64,000 nt of DNA, taken from the NCBI RefSeq assembly GCF_021532655.1, contig NZ_JAKGAS010000001.1, positions 124,001 through 188,000 of the forward strand, written 5' to 3'. The stretch comes from Paraglaciecola algarum (GTDB taxonomy: Bacteria > Pseudomonadota > Gammaproteobacteria > Enterobacterales > Alteromonadaceae). This document shows positions 37,138 through 46,670 of the stretch, in pieces (position 1 is the first letter of the stretch; each line of letters starts with the position of its first letter). A model generated the notes under the pieces. The model searched no databases, was not told the DNA's origin, and was given only the letters and a program-made list of their open reading frames with translations. Both the position numbers and the translations under genes were made by a program.

Positions 37138-38127
37138 ATGATTAAACAAAATGCTATACCTACTATTATTCATCAAGTTAAAGGCTTTCAGTGGCCTAAC
37201 ATTGGCCAATTATTAGGTGCTGCAGCTTTGCCAATAGTTGGGATAGTAGTGTTTTTGGGGTTATGGTCTTTAATGGCTAAGAATATTGATACCTCTTTAG
37301 GTCAATTCCCAGGACCAGCAGCCGTTTGGGAGCAGACCACCACGTTAGTTGATGAACATAACGCACAAATGGATAAAGCGGATAAGTTTTATGAACGTCA
37401 AGAAATCCGTAATGCCGCCCGTGTGGCGAAAGATCCAAGTTATCAACCGAAAATAAGAGCCTTTACTGGCGCCCCCACGTTTTTCCAACAAATTTGGACC
37501 AGTTTATATACGGTTATGGTCGGCTTTATTGTTGCATCATTGATTGCTATTCCTTTGGGGATTGTTTGTGGTTTAAGTAAAAATGCTTACACAGCTATCA
37601 ACCCACTTATTCAATTATTTAAACCCGTGTCACCCTTAGCTTGGTTGCCTTTGGTGACTATGGTGGTCAGTGCCGTTTATGTCAGTTCTGATCCTATGTT
37701 TTCTAAATCATTTATTACCTCAGCGGTAACTGTGGCTTTATGTTGTTTATGGCCAACCTTGATTAACACAGCTGTAGGCGTGTCTAGCATTGATAAAGAC
37801 TTACTAAACGTGAGTAAGGTGTTACGTCTTAACGCTTTGTCACATGTTACAACCATAGTTTTACCTTCTTCTATCCCCGCTATTTTTACCGGTCTGAGAT
37901 TGTCCCTTGGCATAGGTTGGATGGTGTTAATTGCGGCAGAAATGCTGGCGCAAAACCCAGGGTTAGGCAAGTTTGTGTGGGATGAATTCCAAAACGGTAG
38001 CTCAGAATCTTTGGCTCGTATTATGGTCGCTGTATTAACCATAGGGTTAATTGGATTCATTTTAGACAGAGTGATGTTGGTAATTCAAAGAAAAGTCAGT
38101 TGGGATAAAAACGCAGTTTTACGTTAG
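37138..38127 (+). CDS. nrtB: NrtB, nitrate ABC transporter permease
   Basis: A 329-residue inner-membrane permease of the BPD transport family. It has a first transmembrane helix (LLGAAALPIVGIVVFLGLWSL), a long periplasmic loop rich in charged residues (about 60-110), then five further helices with the EAA-loop-like segment LSHVTTIVLPSSIPAIFTGLRLSLGIGWM. NrtB signatures PLAWLPLVTMV and LAQNPGLGKFVWDEFQNG are present. The frame opens at 37087, but ATG 37138 follows TTGGAG at seven bases. It lies between nrtA and nrtC. Confidence 0.93.
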   Translation: MIKQNAIPTIIHQVKGFQWPNIGQLLGAAALPIVGIVVFLGLWSLMAKNIDTSLGQFPGPAAVWEQTTTLVDEHNAQMDKADKFYERQEIRNAARVAKDPSYQPKIRAFTGAPTFFQQIWTSLYTVMVGFIVASLIAIPLGIVCGLSKNAYTAINPLIQLFKPVSPLAWLPLVTMVVSAVYVSSDPMFSKSFITSAVTVALCCLWPTLINTAVGVSSIDKDLLNVSKVLRLNALSHVTTIVLPSSIPAIFTGLRLSLGIGWMVLIAAEMLAQNPGLGKFVWDEFQNGSSESLARIMVAVLTIGLIGFILDRVMLVIQRKVSWDKNAVLR

Positions 38128-38275
38128 AAAAAACGTTAATGAAAGCTTTTAAAGAGAATTTTTAGAGATAGCTTTTAAATAGAGCCTTTAAAGAAACCCG
38201 TTAAAAGTAACGAGTTTATAACAGCCCAATAAACCATAGCTGAAAAATAGCAGGTAACCTTATACAGGTAACATT

Positions 38276-39145
38276 ATGAAAGATAATCAAATGAAAAATA
38301 CACCACATTTAGAGCTAACCCAAGTAGGTATCGATTTTCCGACACCTAAAGGCCCCTTTACTGCTCTACAGAATGTGAATTTAAAAATTAAAAAAGGCGA
38401 GTTTATTTCACTTATAGGGCACTCCGGGTGCGGTAAATCGACTGTGCTTAATATTGTGGCTGGTTTATATCAAGCGACAACGGGTGGTGTCATTTTAGAT
38501 AGTAAAGAAGTGAATGAACCGGGTCCAGAAAGAGCGGTTGTGTTTCAAAACCATTCTTTATTACCTTGGTTAAGCGCCTATAAAAACGTTGAACTAGCGG
38601 TTAAACAAACGCAAAAAGGTCGCTCTAAAAAAGAAATAAAAGAATGGGTAGAACATAACCTTGAACTAGTTCATATGAGCCATGCTGCCGACAAGTTACC
38701 GGCTGAAATTTCAGGTGGTATGAAACAACGAGTGGGTATTGCACGAGCGTTAGCTATGGAGCCTAAAGTTTTGTTAATGGATGAGCCTTTTGGTGCTTTG
38801 GATGCGTTAACTCGTGCTCATTTGCAAGATTCGGTGATGGAAATCCATGCAGAGTTAGGTAATACAGTGATCATGATTACACATGACGTAGATGAAGCTG
38901 TGTTGTTGTCAGATAGGATTGTGATGATGACCAATGGTCCTGAGGCTACTATCGGTGAAATATTACCTATTGAATTAGAACGTCCACGAAATCGAATTGC
39001 CTTGGCAGACGATCCTAAATACAACCACTATCGTTCAGAAGTGTTGAAATTCTTATACGAAAAACAACGCAAAGTAGAGTCGGTTTCAGAGCACAAAGCT
39101 AAAAAAGTACAAGATAAAAATACCAAAGAAACTGATGTCGCTTAG
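38276..39145 (+). CDS. nrtC: nitrate ABC transporter ATPase (NrtC/NrtD type)
   Basis: A 289-residue ABC ATPase of the nitrate/taurine class. Walker A GHSGCGKST, Q-loop FQNHSLLPWL, signature ISGGMKQR, Walker B VLLMDEPFGALDALT and switch His ITHDVDEA are intact. It lacks the C-terminal NrtA-like sensor domain of cyanobacterial NrtC and so resembles NrtD. The ATG follows CAGGTAAC. The 148-base gap after nrtB contains a hairpin (AAACCCGTTA pairing with TAACGAGTTT, 38194-38217) that may be a stabilising or weak terminating structure. Confidence 0.93.
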   Translation: MKDNQMKNTPHLELTQVGIDFPTPKGPFTALQNVNLKIKKGEFISLIGHSGCGKSTVLNIVAGLYQATTGGVILDSKEVNEPGPERAVVFQNHSLLPWLSAYKNVELAVKQTQKGRSKKEIKEWVEHNLELVHMSHAADKLPAEISGGMKQRVGIARALAMEPKVLLMDEPFGALDALTRAHLQDSVMEIHAELGNTVIMITHDVDEAVLLSDRIVMMTNGPEATIGEILPIELERPRNRIALADDPKYNHYRSEVLKFLYEKQRKVESVSEHKAKKVQDKNTKETDVA

Positions 39146-39222
39146 TTAAAAAAACCGTAATAAGCAAAAATTTTAATTTAAATACATTGGGCAATTGTCC
39201 ATAAAACTTAAGAGAAAAACAC

Positions 39223-40431
39223 ATGAAAACACTTAAAAAAACAAAATTAACTATCGCTTTATCAGCAGCCATAATTGGTACTTCTGCCGCTTCAATGGCG
39301 CAAGCTGAGTCAGTTACCCAAGCGTTAACCTCAGGCAAAGCAAGTGTAGACATGAGATTACGTTATGAATCTGTTGATCAAGATGCAAGTGATGCTAGTG
39401 CTTTAACCTTGAGAACTTTGTTAGCTTACGAAACAGGTTCAGTAAATGGATTTTCTGCCAAAATAGAAATGGAAGATAACCGCATTGTCATGGGGCAAGG
39501 CGATTATACTGTAGGTCCAACTGGTTATAACCTTGGTGAACATTCGGTGATTGCAGATCCTGAACATACAGAATTAGATCAAGGGTATATTCAATATAAA
39601 AGTGATGGATTCACTGCAAAATTAGGTCGTCAGGTCATTACTATGGATGGGCACCGTTTTATTGGTCATGTTGGTTGGAGAAATGATAGGCAAACATTTG
39701 ATGGTTTAAGTGCACAATTCTCGGTAAGTGAAGACTTAACCCTTAAATACGCGTATATCGACCAACGCAATCGTATTTTTGCAGAAGCGGCAGATATTGA
39801 TGCCAAAGATCACCTGTTTAACGCATCATATAAAACTGCCATCGGCATGCTAACTGGGTATGGTTATTTACTTGAAATGGATAACGGAACAGAAAATGCG
39901 CTTGATACATTTGGTGTGAGCTTAAAGGGGGCAACAAAAGCTGGTGATACTAAAGTGACATACGCCGTAGAATATGCCTCTCAAAGTAATGAAACAGCCA
40001 CAACCGATTTCAGTACTGATTATTTAAATTTAGAAGTGGGCGCTGTATTTTCTGGTGTAACCGCAAAAATTGGTTATGAAGTATTAGGCTCTGATGACGG
40101 TATGAAAGGTTTTGCTACTCCTCTTGCCACTTTACATAAATTTAATGGTTGGGCTGATTTGTTCCTAGGTACACCAAACGAAGGTTTAGTGGATACATCT
40201 TTCACCATAGCGGGTAAAGCGCTAGGTGGTGGCTGGACAGTGGTTTATCATAATTTTGAAGCCGATAGTTCGTCTGCGACTGTTGATGATTTAGGCAGTG
40301 AATTAGATATATCTTACGGTAAAAAATACGGTAAACATTATTCAGCAGGCATCAAATATGCTGCATATTCAGCGGGCGATATTAAAGTTGATACAGACAA
40401 AGTATGGGTTTGGGTTGGCGCTAAATTTTAA
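39223..40431 (+). CDS. outer-membrane porin, probably for nitrate
   Basis: A 402-residue outer-membrane beta-barrel protein with a signal peptide (MKTLKKTKLTIALSAAIIG, cleavage after AQA). Alternating polar and hydrophobic strands, short turns and the C-terminal VWVWVGAKF with terminal Phe, recognised by the BAM machinery, are typical of porins. It resembles the porin/alginate-export-like group. Its place 77 bases after nrtC and before a strong terminator suggests that it opens the outer membrane to nitrate for the NrtA binding protein; this is inference from context. Confidence 0.82.
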   Translation: MKTLKKTKLTIALSAAIIGTSAASMAQAESVTQALTSGKASVDMRLRYESVDQDASDASALTLRTLLAYETGSVNGFSAKIEMEDNRIVMGQGDYTVGPTGYNLGEHSVIADPEHTELDQGYIQYKSDGFTAKLGRQVITMDGHRFIGHVGWRNDRQTFDGLSAQFSVSEDLTLKYAYIDQRNRIFAEAADIDAKDHLFNASYKTAIGMLTGYGYLLEMDNGTENALDTFGVSLKGATKAGDTKVTYAVEYASQSNETATTDFSTDYLNLEVGAVFSGVTAKIGYEVLGSDDGMKGFATPLATLHKFNGWADLFLGTPNEGLVDTSFTIAGKALGGGWTVVYHNFEADSSSATVDDLGSELDISYGKKYGKHYSAGIKYAAYSAGDIKVDTDKVWVWVGAKF

Positions 40432-40465
40432 TCTAGAAATTTGATATAAAACGACTAATTCAGAC

Positions 40466-40497
40466 AAGGCCTATTTTTAAAAGTAGGCCTTTTTTTT
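40466..40497 (+). terminator. intrinsic terminator of the nrt-porin operon
   Basis: AAGGCCTA and TAGGCCTT form a perfect 8-bp stem around a 10-base loop, followed by seven T residues. It lies 34 bases after the porin stop. Confidence 0.9.
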
Positions 40498-40517
40498 GCG
40501 TTTTTTTTGAGTTATTA

Positions 40518-40784
40518 ATACCATTCCATCTTAATATGTTATCACTCAGAGTGCATTCAGCGGACTTTGATTGAGGCGTCGCTATGCAGTAATGGTTGTT
40601 CCCTTTCAAATAGCGAGAACCAGCTCTTTTTAAAAAGATGGGCGCAAAAACCGCTGGGGCACTCCTTTCAGGCGAGTTTTAAAAGAGCACTAGCTGTCTG
40701 TTAATAAAGAGCTGTCAATCATGCGCCTTGTTTAAGCTATTTTAAACTCTCGCTGAGTGACTACATATTAAGGTGGAATAGTAT
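40518..40784. mobile_element. MITE-like dispersed repeat, copy 1
   Basis: About 267 bases with terminal inverted repeats of some 32 bases: the left end ATACCATTCCATCTTAATAT, and the right end its reverse complement with four differences in total. TA lies at both outer edges, as expected for IS630/Tc1-like target duplications. A diverged copy occupies 52547-52841. There is no coding capacity. The interior contains smaller inverted repeats, for example GGTT..AGAACC. Confidence 0.75.
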
Positions 40785-40860
40785 AATTGTTGCTCTAGAG
40801 AATTTATTCCTATAATTTTAGATAAAAGTAAAAGAACAAAATAATCATTGGAGAAGGTGT

Positions 40861-41214
40861 ATGAGCCAACATCATAAAATTAATTATATTGAAATCCCAG
40901 TCAAAGCCATGGCCTCAAGTAAAGCCTTTTTCAGAAAGGTGTTTGGTTGGGAATTTGTTGATTATGGTGATGACTACGCTGCCATCACAGGGGCTGGGAT
41001 TGATGGCGGTTTATTTGTTTCGGAAAATTATGTAGCGGTTGAAAATGGCAGTGTTTTGCTCGTTTTATATAGCGATGATCTAGTGCAAAGTCAAAAAGAT
41101 ATAGAAGCAGCCGGCGGTAAAATAAAAGTGCCTACATTTGAATTTCCAGGTGGCAAGCGTTTTCACTTTTGTGATAGAAATGGCAATGAATACGCTATCT
41201 GGAGTGATAAATAG
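40861..41214 (+). CDS. VOC-family (glyoxalase-like) protein
   Basis: A 117-residue single-module vicinal oxygen chelate protein. The pattern NYIEIPVKAMASSKAFFRKVFGWEFVDYGDDYAA and the C-terminal FCDRNGNEYAIWS are typical of small VOC proteins annotated as glyoxalase/bleomycin-resistance-like. Family members bind a divalent metal in homodimers, and the substrate cannot be read from sequence. The ATG follows GGAGAAGGTGT. It is a single-gene unit between the repeat element and the convergent photolyase operon. Confidence 0.85.
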   Translation: MSQHHKINYIEIPVKAMASSKAFFRKVFGWEFVDYGDDYAAITGAGIDGGLFVSENYVAVENGSVLLVLYSDDLVQSQKDIEAAGGKIKVPTFEFPGGKRFHFCDRNGNEYAIWSDK

Positions 41215-41304
41215 TTTTTGTTTTTTAAAAGCATTCACTGCGTTCATTTATGAGCTACGTTGATAGCCATCCATTACATCTGAGTATATATGAACTACGG
41301 CATG

Positions 41305-42882
41305 TTAAAGGGTATCTAAATCCGCTAGATAATATTTTGCTTTGTCTAAAATTTGCTGTTGTTGTTCACTCGATTGTTTTTGCCAGTTTCTATAGACCAT
41401 GGCTTGTCGTGGGTTTGTACTAAAGGCTTGATGATGTTTGTGCATAAAGTGCCAATATAAGCTATTAATTGGGCAAGCGTTATCAGAGACTTTCTCTTTG
41501 ACTTTATAGTGACAGCTTTGGCAATAATCACTCATTTTGTTTATATAGTTACCACTTGCAGCGTAAGCTTTTGAAGCAATTAAACCGCCATCAGCAAATT
41601 GGCTCATACCGCGGGTATTGGGAAGCTCGACCCATTCTATAGCATCAACATAAATACCTAAATACCAGTTGTCTACTTGCTCTGGGTCAATACCTGTTAT
41701 TAGGCAAAAATTGCCTGTGATCATTAAGCGTTGAATATGGTGTGCATAACCGTATTGCAAGGATTGATTGATAGCGTGGTGTAAACAATTCATTTTTGTA
41801 TTGCCATCCCAAAACCAAGACGGCAGTTTATTAGTAGCCTCCAGCCCGTTTTTGTCTTTGTACTGCGGCATATTTAGCCAATACATACCGCGAATGAATT
41901 CACGCCAGCCCAAAATTTGCCGCACAAAACCTTCAACTTGAGTAATACTAACGCTGTCATGGATTTGGTAATGTTTAATCACAGTATCAACCACTTGTTT
42001 TGGCGATAACATTTTACTGTTTAAAGAAAATGATAACCTTGAATGATAGAGGCTCCATTGTTTTTGGGTGACCGCGTCATCAGCCTTGCAGGTCATTGCA
42101 TCTTGAAATGTGCCAAACAAAGGTAATAAATGATGACAAAAATAATCGAGCAATTGCAGACTTTGTTTACGGTTTATAGGCCATAATAACTGTGACTCAG
42201 CATGCCCTATAGTTTTGACTTTGTGTCGATTAAGGCGCTTATTGATTTCGCTTACATCATGGCTAAACAACAAAGGTGCAGGTACATGAACAATGTCTTG
42301 TTTTTTTAACTTATTGCGGTTTTGTTGATCAAAATTCCATTTACCCCCATCAGGCTTATTATTTTCATCTACTAGTATGTTAAACCGCTTTCGCATAGTC
42401 CGATAAAAAAACTCCATCCTATGACTGGTATTAGCTTTAAAGTGTTCGGCCAATTCATTATGTGGCAAATAAAAATGAAAAGAGTCAATGCAATCAGAGG
42501 TAATATTTTGGTGCCGCAATTGCTCACAAAATTTAGCCAATTGCTCGGAAAGTCTATATTCATCTGGTTGTTGGTATTCAAAATGTTGCATACCATCTTT
42601 TAATAACTCACTTAATAGTGCTGGCAGGTCTGAGTATTTGTGGGTGTCATCTAGTGTTAAATACATTACGCGATGACCGGCATTTTTTAAGGCTATAGCA
42701 AACGCATTCATGGCGGCAAAGAACGCTTGCACTTTTTGAATATGATGGCCTACATAGTTAGTTTCTTGGTGAAGTTCAGCGATAACATAAGTGTCGTTTT
42801 CGCATACATCGTTAAACCAAGGGTGACTAGCGTTTAGTTGGTCACCTAAAATTAAGCGCAAGGTTTTTGGGCTATTACTCAC
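41305..42882 (-). CDS. Fe-S photolyase/cryptochrome (FeS-BCP, PhrB/CryB type)
   Basis: A 525-residue flavoprotein of the bacterial iron-sulfur photolyase group, whose studied members repair (6-4) photoproducts. The N-terminal [16 protein letters not shown], the FAD region [20 protein letters not shown], and [43 protein letters not shown] are characteristic. Four Cys at 366, 454, 457 and 470 (spacing 88, 3, 13) match the [4Fe-4S] ligand spacing known for PhrB. The start is GTG 42882, overlapping the DUF2256 stop by 8 bases, so translation is coupled. It is the last gene of a four-gene repair operon. Confidence 0.92.
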   Translation of the reverse strand: MSNSPKTLRLILGDQLNASHPWFNDVCENDTYVIAELHQETNYVGHHIQKVQAFFAAMNAFAIALKNAGHRVMYLTLDDTHKYSDLPALLSELLKDGMQHFEYQQPDEYRLSEQLAKFCEQLRHQNITSDCIDSFHFYLPHNELAEHFKANTSHRMEFFYRTMRKRFNILVDENNKPDGGKWNFDQQNRNKLKKQDIVHVPAPLLFSHDVSEINKRLNRHKVKTIGHAESQLLWPINRKQSLQLLDYFCHHLLPLFGTFQDAMTCKADDAVTQKQWSLYHSRLSFSLNSKMLSPKQVVDTVIKHYQIHDSVSITQVEGFVRQILGWREFIRGMYWLNMPQYKDKNGLEATNKLPSWFWDGNTKMNCLHHAINQSLQYGYAHHIQRLMITGNFCLITGIDPEQVDNWYLGIYVDAIEWVELPNTRGMSQFADGGLIASKAYAASGNYINKMSDYCQSCHYKVKEKVSDNACPINSLYWHFMHKHHQAFSTNPRQAMVYRNWQKQSSEQQQQILDKAKYYLADLDTL

Positions 42883-43054
42883 AGGGTTTTGGCTCCTTAG
42901 TTATCTTGTTTTTGGCACAACGTTTTGAGCAATAGATGACATTTTGCCAATCGCGTTGCCATTTCTTTCGCCAACTGAAGGCTCGTTGGCATACCGGGCA
43001 GAGTTTTTCTGCTAGGGCTGATTTCCCTTTATGTTTGCTCTGTCTTTTTTGCAT
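42875..43054 (-). CDS. DUF2256 small zinc-finger protein
   Basis: A 59-residue protein. The sequence contains [20 protein letters not shown] followed by VIYCSKRC, giving a CxxC...CxxxC zinc-knuckle pattern (Cys 19, 22, 42 and 46) that defines DUF2256. ATG at 43054 lies 32 bases after the stop of the photolyase-like gene, and its TAA overlaps the GTG start of the Fe-S photolyase gene. DUF2256 genes are often found with photolyase/cryptochrome genes; the molecular role is unknown. Confidence 0.88.
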   Translation of the reverse strand: MQKRQSKHKGKSALAEKLCPVCQRAFSWRKKWQRDWQNVIYCSKRCAKNKITKEPKPCE

Positions 43055-43086
43055 TGTAATTAGGTTAAGATAGTTACTAAGCCCAG

Positions 43087-44562
43087 TTAATTGGGCCTAA
43101 CGTGACGAGCTAGAATTCGAGACGCTTCTTTTTTTACATCTGATTTTTTTCGCCACTGCCATAATAATTCTCTTGCTTGCTTTCCTGTTTGTTTGATATC
43201 ACAGATGGGCGCTGGGTAGTCTTTTCCAATTTGTATTTCATACATCATCTGTTCCATTTCAGTCATTAACCAAGGCTCATGAATAATAGGAGTCGGAACA
43301 GGAGTAAGCTCCGGGATCCATCTTCGTATAAATCTACCGTCGGCGTCTTTTTCTTGAGATTGTTTGATGGGGTTGTATACCCTAATAGTGTTAATTCCTG
43401 TGACTCCAGCCTGCATTTGAAATTGACTGTAATGAATGCCCGGTTCAAAATCGAGAAACAAAGTGGCGAGGTGTTTTACCCCTAATTGCCAATCTAACTG
43501 CAGGTGATGGCTAAGAAAGCTCACTAGCATAGCTCTCATTCTAAAATTTATATAACCTGTTTTGATTAAACAGCGCATGCAAGCATCTACCATAGGATAA
43601 CCTGTATGGCCGCTTTTCCAGGCGGCAAGTTTGATTTGTCCATACTCAGATTTATCTCTGGGTAAATATTGGTAACCTTTGTTAATGGGTTCATGTTCCA
43701 TTGTATGTTCACTTTCAAATTTTTGTATGAAATGGCAGTGCCAATGCAGACGAGAACTAAATGCTGATAAGGATCGGCGCCATCCTTGCTTGCTCCAATG
43801 TGCCAGTAAAATTTGATATACTTGACGTATGCTAATATTTCCCCATGCTAAATACGGCGATAATCTAGAACAGTATTCTCGACTCAGAGACGGACTAGAT
43901 AAACTGTAAGCATATTGTTTTCCGCGTTGTGTAAAAAAGCTATGGGTTACCTCCATTGCTTGCGATTCACCACCATGTTGAAATTGTTCGTCATTGACCG
44001 CCCATTCTTTATCAATGCACCTCCATTTTAGATTAATAACACATTGGCTATCTTGTTGCTGGATCAGCGAAACCTGCTCGAAGCTGGTTTCAGCGATGGG
44101 TGAGCGCATTACTTTTGCCCAATGTTTATCCCAATTTTTTCGGTTAGGCAGTGCACGTTGTACCGCACCCATTTGGCTTTGATGCCAATGTATTGCGTTA
44201 TCCTTGCACCATAGTGCCATTCGTTGGTCTCTGCGATAGGTGTTTTCAAGGCCTATTTCTTGGTGGCTATATAGGTTTTCTATATGAAAGTGTTTGTGTA
44301 TGTCTGCCATTATCTGTAATGCGTCACCGCGGGTTACCCATAGTGCGTTTTGGGGTATACGATTGGCCACATCTAGCAATGATTGATGGACAAACCGCCA
44401 GTGTCTTTGCGCGTAATGCGGATCATTAAGCAAAATATCTTCAAACACATAGAGTATTAAGAGTGACTTTTTTTGTTCAACACTATTGGCTATTGCTTGT
44501 TGCAAAGGGGGATGATCCGCTAATCGAATATCTCGTTTTAACCAGACTAGATTAATTGACAT
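43087..44562 (-). CDS. deoxyribodipyrimidine photolyase-family protein
   Basis: A 491-residue cryptochrome/photolyase-family flavoprotein. The N-terminal antenna domain starts [18 protein letters not shown]. The FAD domain has [58 protein letters not shown] and [28 protein letters not shown]. The last segment replaces the NNGGWQW type run of classical CPD photolyases, so this is a separate branch and its lesion specificity is uncertain. It overlaps the Cry-DASH stop by 11 bases and is translationally coupled to it. Confidence 0.88.
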   Translation of the reverse strand: MSINLVWLKRDIRLADHPPLQQAIANSVEQKKSLLILYVFEDILLNDPHYAQRHWRFVHQSLLDVANRIPQNALWVTRGDALQIMADIHKHFHIENLYSHQEIGLENTYRRDQRMALWCKDNAIHWHQSQMGAVQRALPNRKNWDKHWAKVMRSPIAETSFEQVSLIQQQDSQCVINLKWRCIDKEWAVNDEQFQHGGESQAMEVTHSFFTQRGKQYAYSLSSPSLSREYCSRLSPYLAWGNISIRQVYQILLAHWSKQGWRRSLSAFSSRLHWHCHFIQKFESEHTMEHEPINKGYQYLPRDKSEYGQIKLAAWKSGHTGYPMVDACMRCLIKTGYINFRMRAMLVSFLSHHLQLDWQLGVKHLATLFLDFEPGIHYSQFQMQAGVTGINTIRVYNPIKQSQEKDADGRFIRRWIPELTPVPTPIIHEPWLMTEMEQMMYEIQIGKDYPAPICDIKQTGKQARELLWQWRKKSDVKKEASRILARHVRPN

Positions 44563-45925
44563 GGTTGTCTGCTACCGGCCAATCAACTAAGTCAACAGAG
44601 TCTAGTGGATAACATTGCCGATCACCTTGCCATTTTCTGGTAAATTCACCGTCGGCATCATAATATTGACTTTGTTTGTCAATGTTGAACCAGCGCCCAC
44701 CTCTAGGATCGGCACCCACCCCTGCTATATATTGCCAATTTCCCCAATTACTAGCCACATCATAATCAATAAGTTGTTGTTCAAAATAGCTAGCACCATA
44801 ACGCCAGTCGAGTTGTAACTCATTGACCAAACAACTGGCAACAATTTGTCGACCTCGATTCGACATAAAGCCTGTCTCGTTGAGTTGATTCATTAACGCA
44901 TTAACGAGTGGGTATGGGGTATTGCCAGTGCACCATTTTTTAAAGCGTTCTGAATAAAAGCTGGTATTAGGTGGGGTGTTAGCTGAGCCTTTAAATGTGA
45001 ATAACTCATTGCCGTTATGTCGTGCTAACCACTGAAAATATTCACGCCACAATAATTCAAATTTAAGCCATTTAGTTGAGTCATTGGCTTGATTGGTATG
45101 TTCGTACTCAGTAATTGCTCGCCAGACTTGTTTAGGGCTTAGGCAACCTAAGGCTAACCAAGGGCTAAACATGGTTGTGCGGTGCAATCCGTGTAAGTCA
45201 TTACGTGTTTGTTTGTAATGTTCTGCAGCACCAGACAAAAAATAGTTTTGCATATGTATAAGCCCCTGATGACAACCTCCCACAATTAGCGCAGATGAAG
45301 TAGACTGAGTCTGTAATTTAGTATTTAAATCAGTTTCATAAAAATCATCAGGCAAACAGAAAGGTGAAAGACTTTTAATAGTATTTGGATCTTTGGCATC
45401 ATTGGCGGGCCAATCAACAAAAGAAGGCAGCTGTTTAAATTCTACAGCATGTTTTTCTAGTGTTTTTCTGAATTTTGAGAAACTGCCAGCAAGCGCATTT
45501 GTATTATCAATCACATTTTTTTCATACAGTGTATGCAGCCATTGTGTTTTAACTCTTAGCTTAGGTAAGGCTTTTTTTACTGCCTTTAGGCGTTGGATCT
45601 CTCGATACCCAACTTGGTTTGCACAACCTAAGGTATCAATTGATAGCTCATCAACCAAGATTGGAATGAGCTTTTCAGGCACACCGTATAACACTAATAG
45701 CGTGATGTTTTTTGAGCGTAAAGTATCGGTAAGTTCTTGCAAGGATTGTTTTAAAAAACTCCAACGATGTTTACCCACTGTTGTATTAAACGGGGCCGAT
45801 GAGTTCTTTGCCTGAGGTTCAATAATGTAGCAGCAATATAGTGATGTGTAGGTTTGAGACAATTCAGTGAGTAGCGAGTTATCTTCAACACGTAAATCAT
45901 TTCTAAACCAGTACAAAGCTGCCAT
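44552..45925 (-). CDS. DASH-type cryptochrome (Cry-DASH)
   Basis: A 457-residue Cry-DASH, a flavoprotein that repairs CPDs chiefly in single-stranded DNA and may act as a light receptor. The antenna domain begins [15 protein letters not shown]. The FAD domain carries [64 protein letters not shown] in the order diagnostic of the DASH group. The frame opens at 45934; ATG 45925 is favoured, with GGATG six bases upstream. It is the first gene of the four-gene operon. Confidence 0.93.
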   Translation of the reverse strand: MAALYWFRNDLRVEDNSLLTELSQTYTSLYCCYIIEPQAKNSSAPFNTTVGKHRWSFLKQSLQELTDTLRSKNITLLVLYGVPEKLIPILVDELSIDTLGCANQVGYREIQRLKAVKKALPKLRVKTQWLHTLYEKNVIDNTNALAGSFSKFRKTLEKHAVEFKQLPSFVDWPANDAKDPNTIKSLSPFCLPDDFYETDLNTKLQTQSTSSALIVGGCHQGLIHMQNYFLSGAAEHYKQTRNDLHGLHRTTMFSPWLALGCLSPKQVWRAITEYEHTNQANDSTKWLKFELLWREYFQWLARHNGNELFTFKGSANTPPNTSFYSERFKKWCTGNTPYPLVNALMNQLNETGFMSNRGRQIVASCLVNELQLDWRYGASYFEQQLIDYDVASNWGNWQYIAGVGADPRGGRWFNIDKQSQYYDADGEFTRKWQGDRQCYPLDSVDLVDWPVADNHVN

Positions 45926-46040
45926 GTGGATCATCCGTTTTTTACTAGAAAGCGAATATCGACTTTCTTTTTTAACGGTATACGTAAAGTAGGCGAATTT
46001 TGATTAGTGCTGAATAAATTTTATTATCATATTGGACATA

Positions 46041-46064
46041 AATCAGCTCCTAGATGAGCTGATT
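46041..46064. other. perfect 9-bp inverted repeat upstream of the photolyase operon
   Basis: AATCAGCTC-CTAGAT-GAGCTGATT lies in the 225-base gap between dsbB and the Cry-DASH start. There is no T-tract on either strand, so an operator or the end structure of the dsbB transcript are both possible. A second palindrome, AGAAAGCGA..TCGACTTTCT, lies closer to the Cry-DASH start (about 45950-45972). Confidence 0.4.
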
Positions 46065-46150
46065 ATGAAGAGGATCGAGAACATAGAATAGAATTGGCGA
46101 CTAGGCATATTTATACTGTAGTTTCGAACAACTTTTTCAAAATATTATTA

Positions 46151-46660
46151 TTACAGCCTTTTCTTTAGCCATAACCTAGTCAATAACACTAGTCCAAAAA
46201 TACCACTATAGATGGCAAATACCACTATCATCCATTGTGGCATGCTCATGTCCATAAATTGCCAATCTATGTCTCCACAGTCACCAGATGCTTCAAAAAT
46301 GGCTGGTAGCCATTCATGCAATGGTGCCCAGCTTGGGAAATTGGGGACAAATTCACAACTGGCAAAAAATGGGTTAACTGCGGTTTGAATATCCACATGT
46401 TCGATGGCGATAATTAATCCCCAAATAGTTGAGACACCCCACGTGATATAGGCAATGAATCGGGTAACCATGATATTATAGATAAGTGGAGGAATAGCAG
46501 AAAACATGATGCCAATCACAGCTGTTCTTTGGTAAATACACATGATACAAGGAGCAAGCTGCATACCGTATTGAAAATACAGTGCAGCTAATTCAAGACT
46601 TAGGCACGACCCAAAAAGTAGTGCCCATGCAGCTTTTTTTTCTACTAATTTTGCTAACAT
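46151..46660 (-). CDS. dsbB: DsbB, disulfide bond formation protein B
   Basis: A 169-residue inner-membrane quinone reductase that reoxidises DsbA. It has four transmembrane helices. The first periplasmic loop carries the CxxC pair in LAPCIMCIYQR (Cys 38 and 41), and the second loop carries the ASCEF and SGDCGD cysteines. ATG 46660 (MLAKLVEKKAAW) follows an AAGGGG-containing stretch and removes a charged extension present from 46696. It begins 10 bases after nhaB, the gammaproteobacterial order. Confidence 0.94.
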   Translation of the reverse strand: MLAKLVEKKAAWALLFGSCLSLELAALYFQYGMQLAPCIMCIYQRTAVIGIMFSAIPPLIYNIMVTRFIAYITWGVSTIWGLIIAIEHVDIQTAVNPFFASCEFVPNFPSWAPLHEWLPAIFEASGDCGDIDWQFMDMSMPQWMIVVFAIYSGIFGLVLLTRLWLKKRL

Positions 46661-46670
46661 CCGGCGCCCC

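Noticed and set aside
38194..38217. Hairpin between nrtB and nrtC as an intrinsic terminator
   Set aside because: The stem has one mismatch and no T-tract follows, and nrtC needs to be transcribed with nrtAB.
45393..45815. A 140-codon plus-strand frame opposite Cry-DASH
   Set aside because: It lies fully within a well-supported gene on the other strand and has no recognisable domain.
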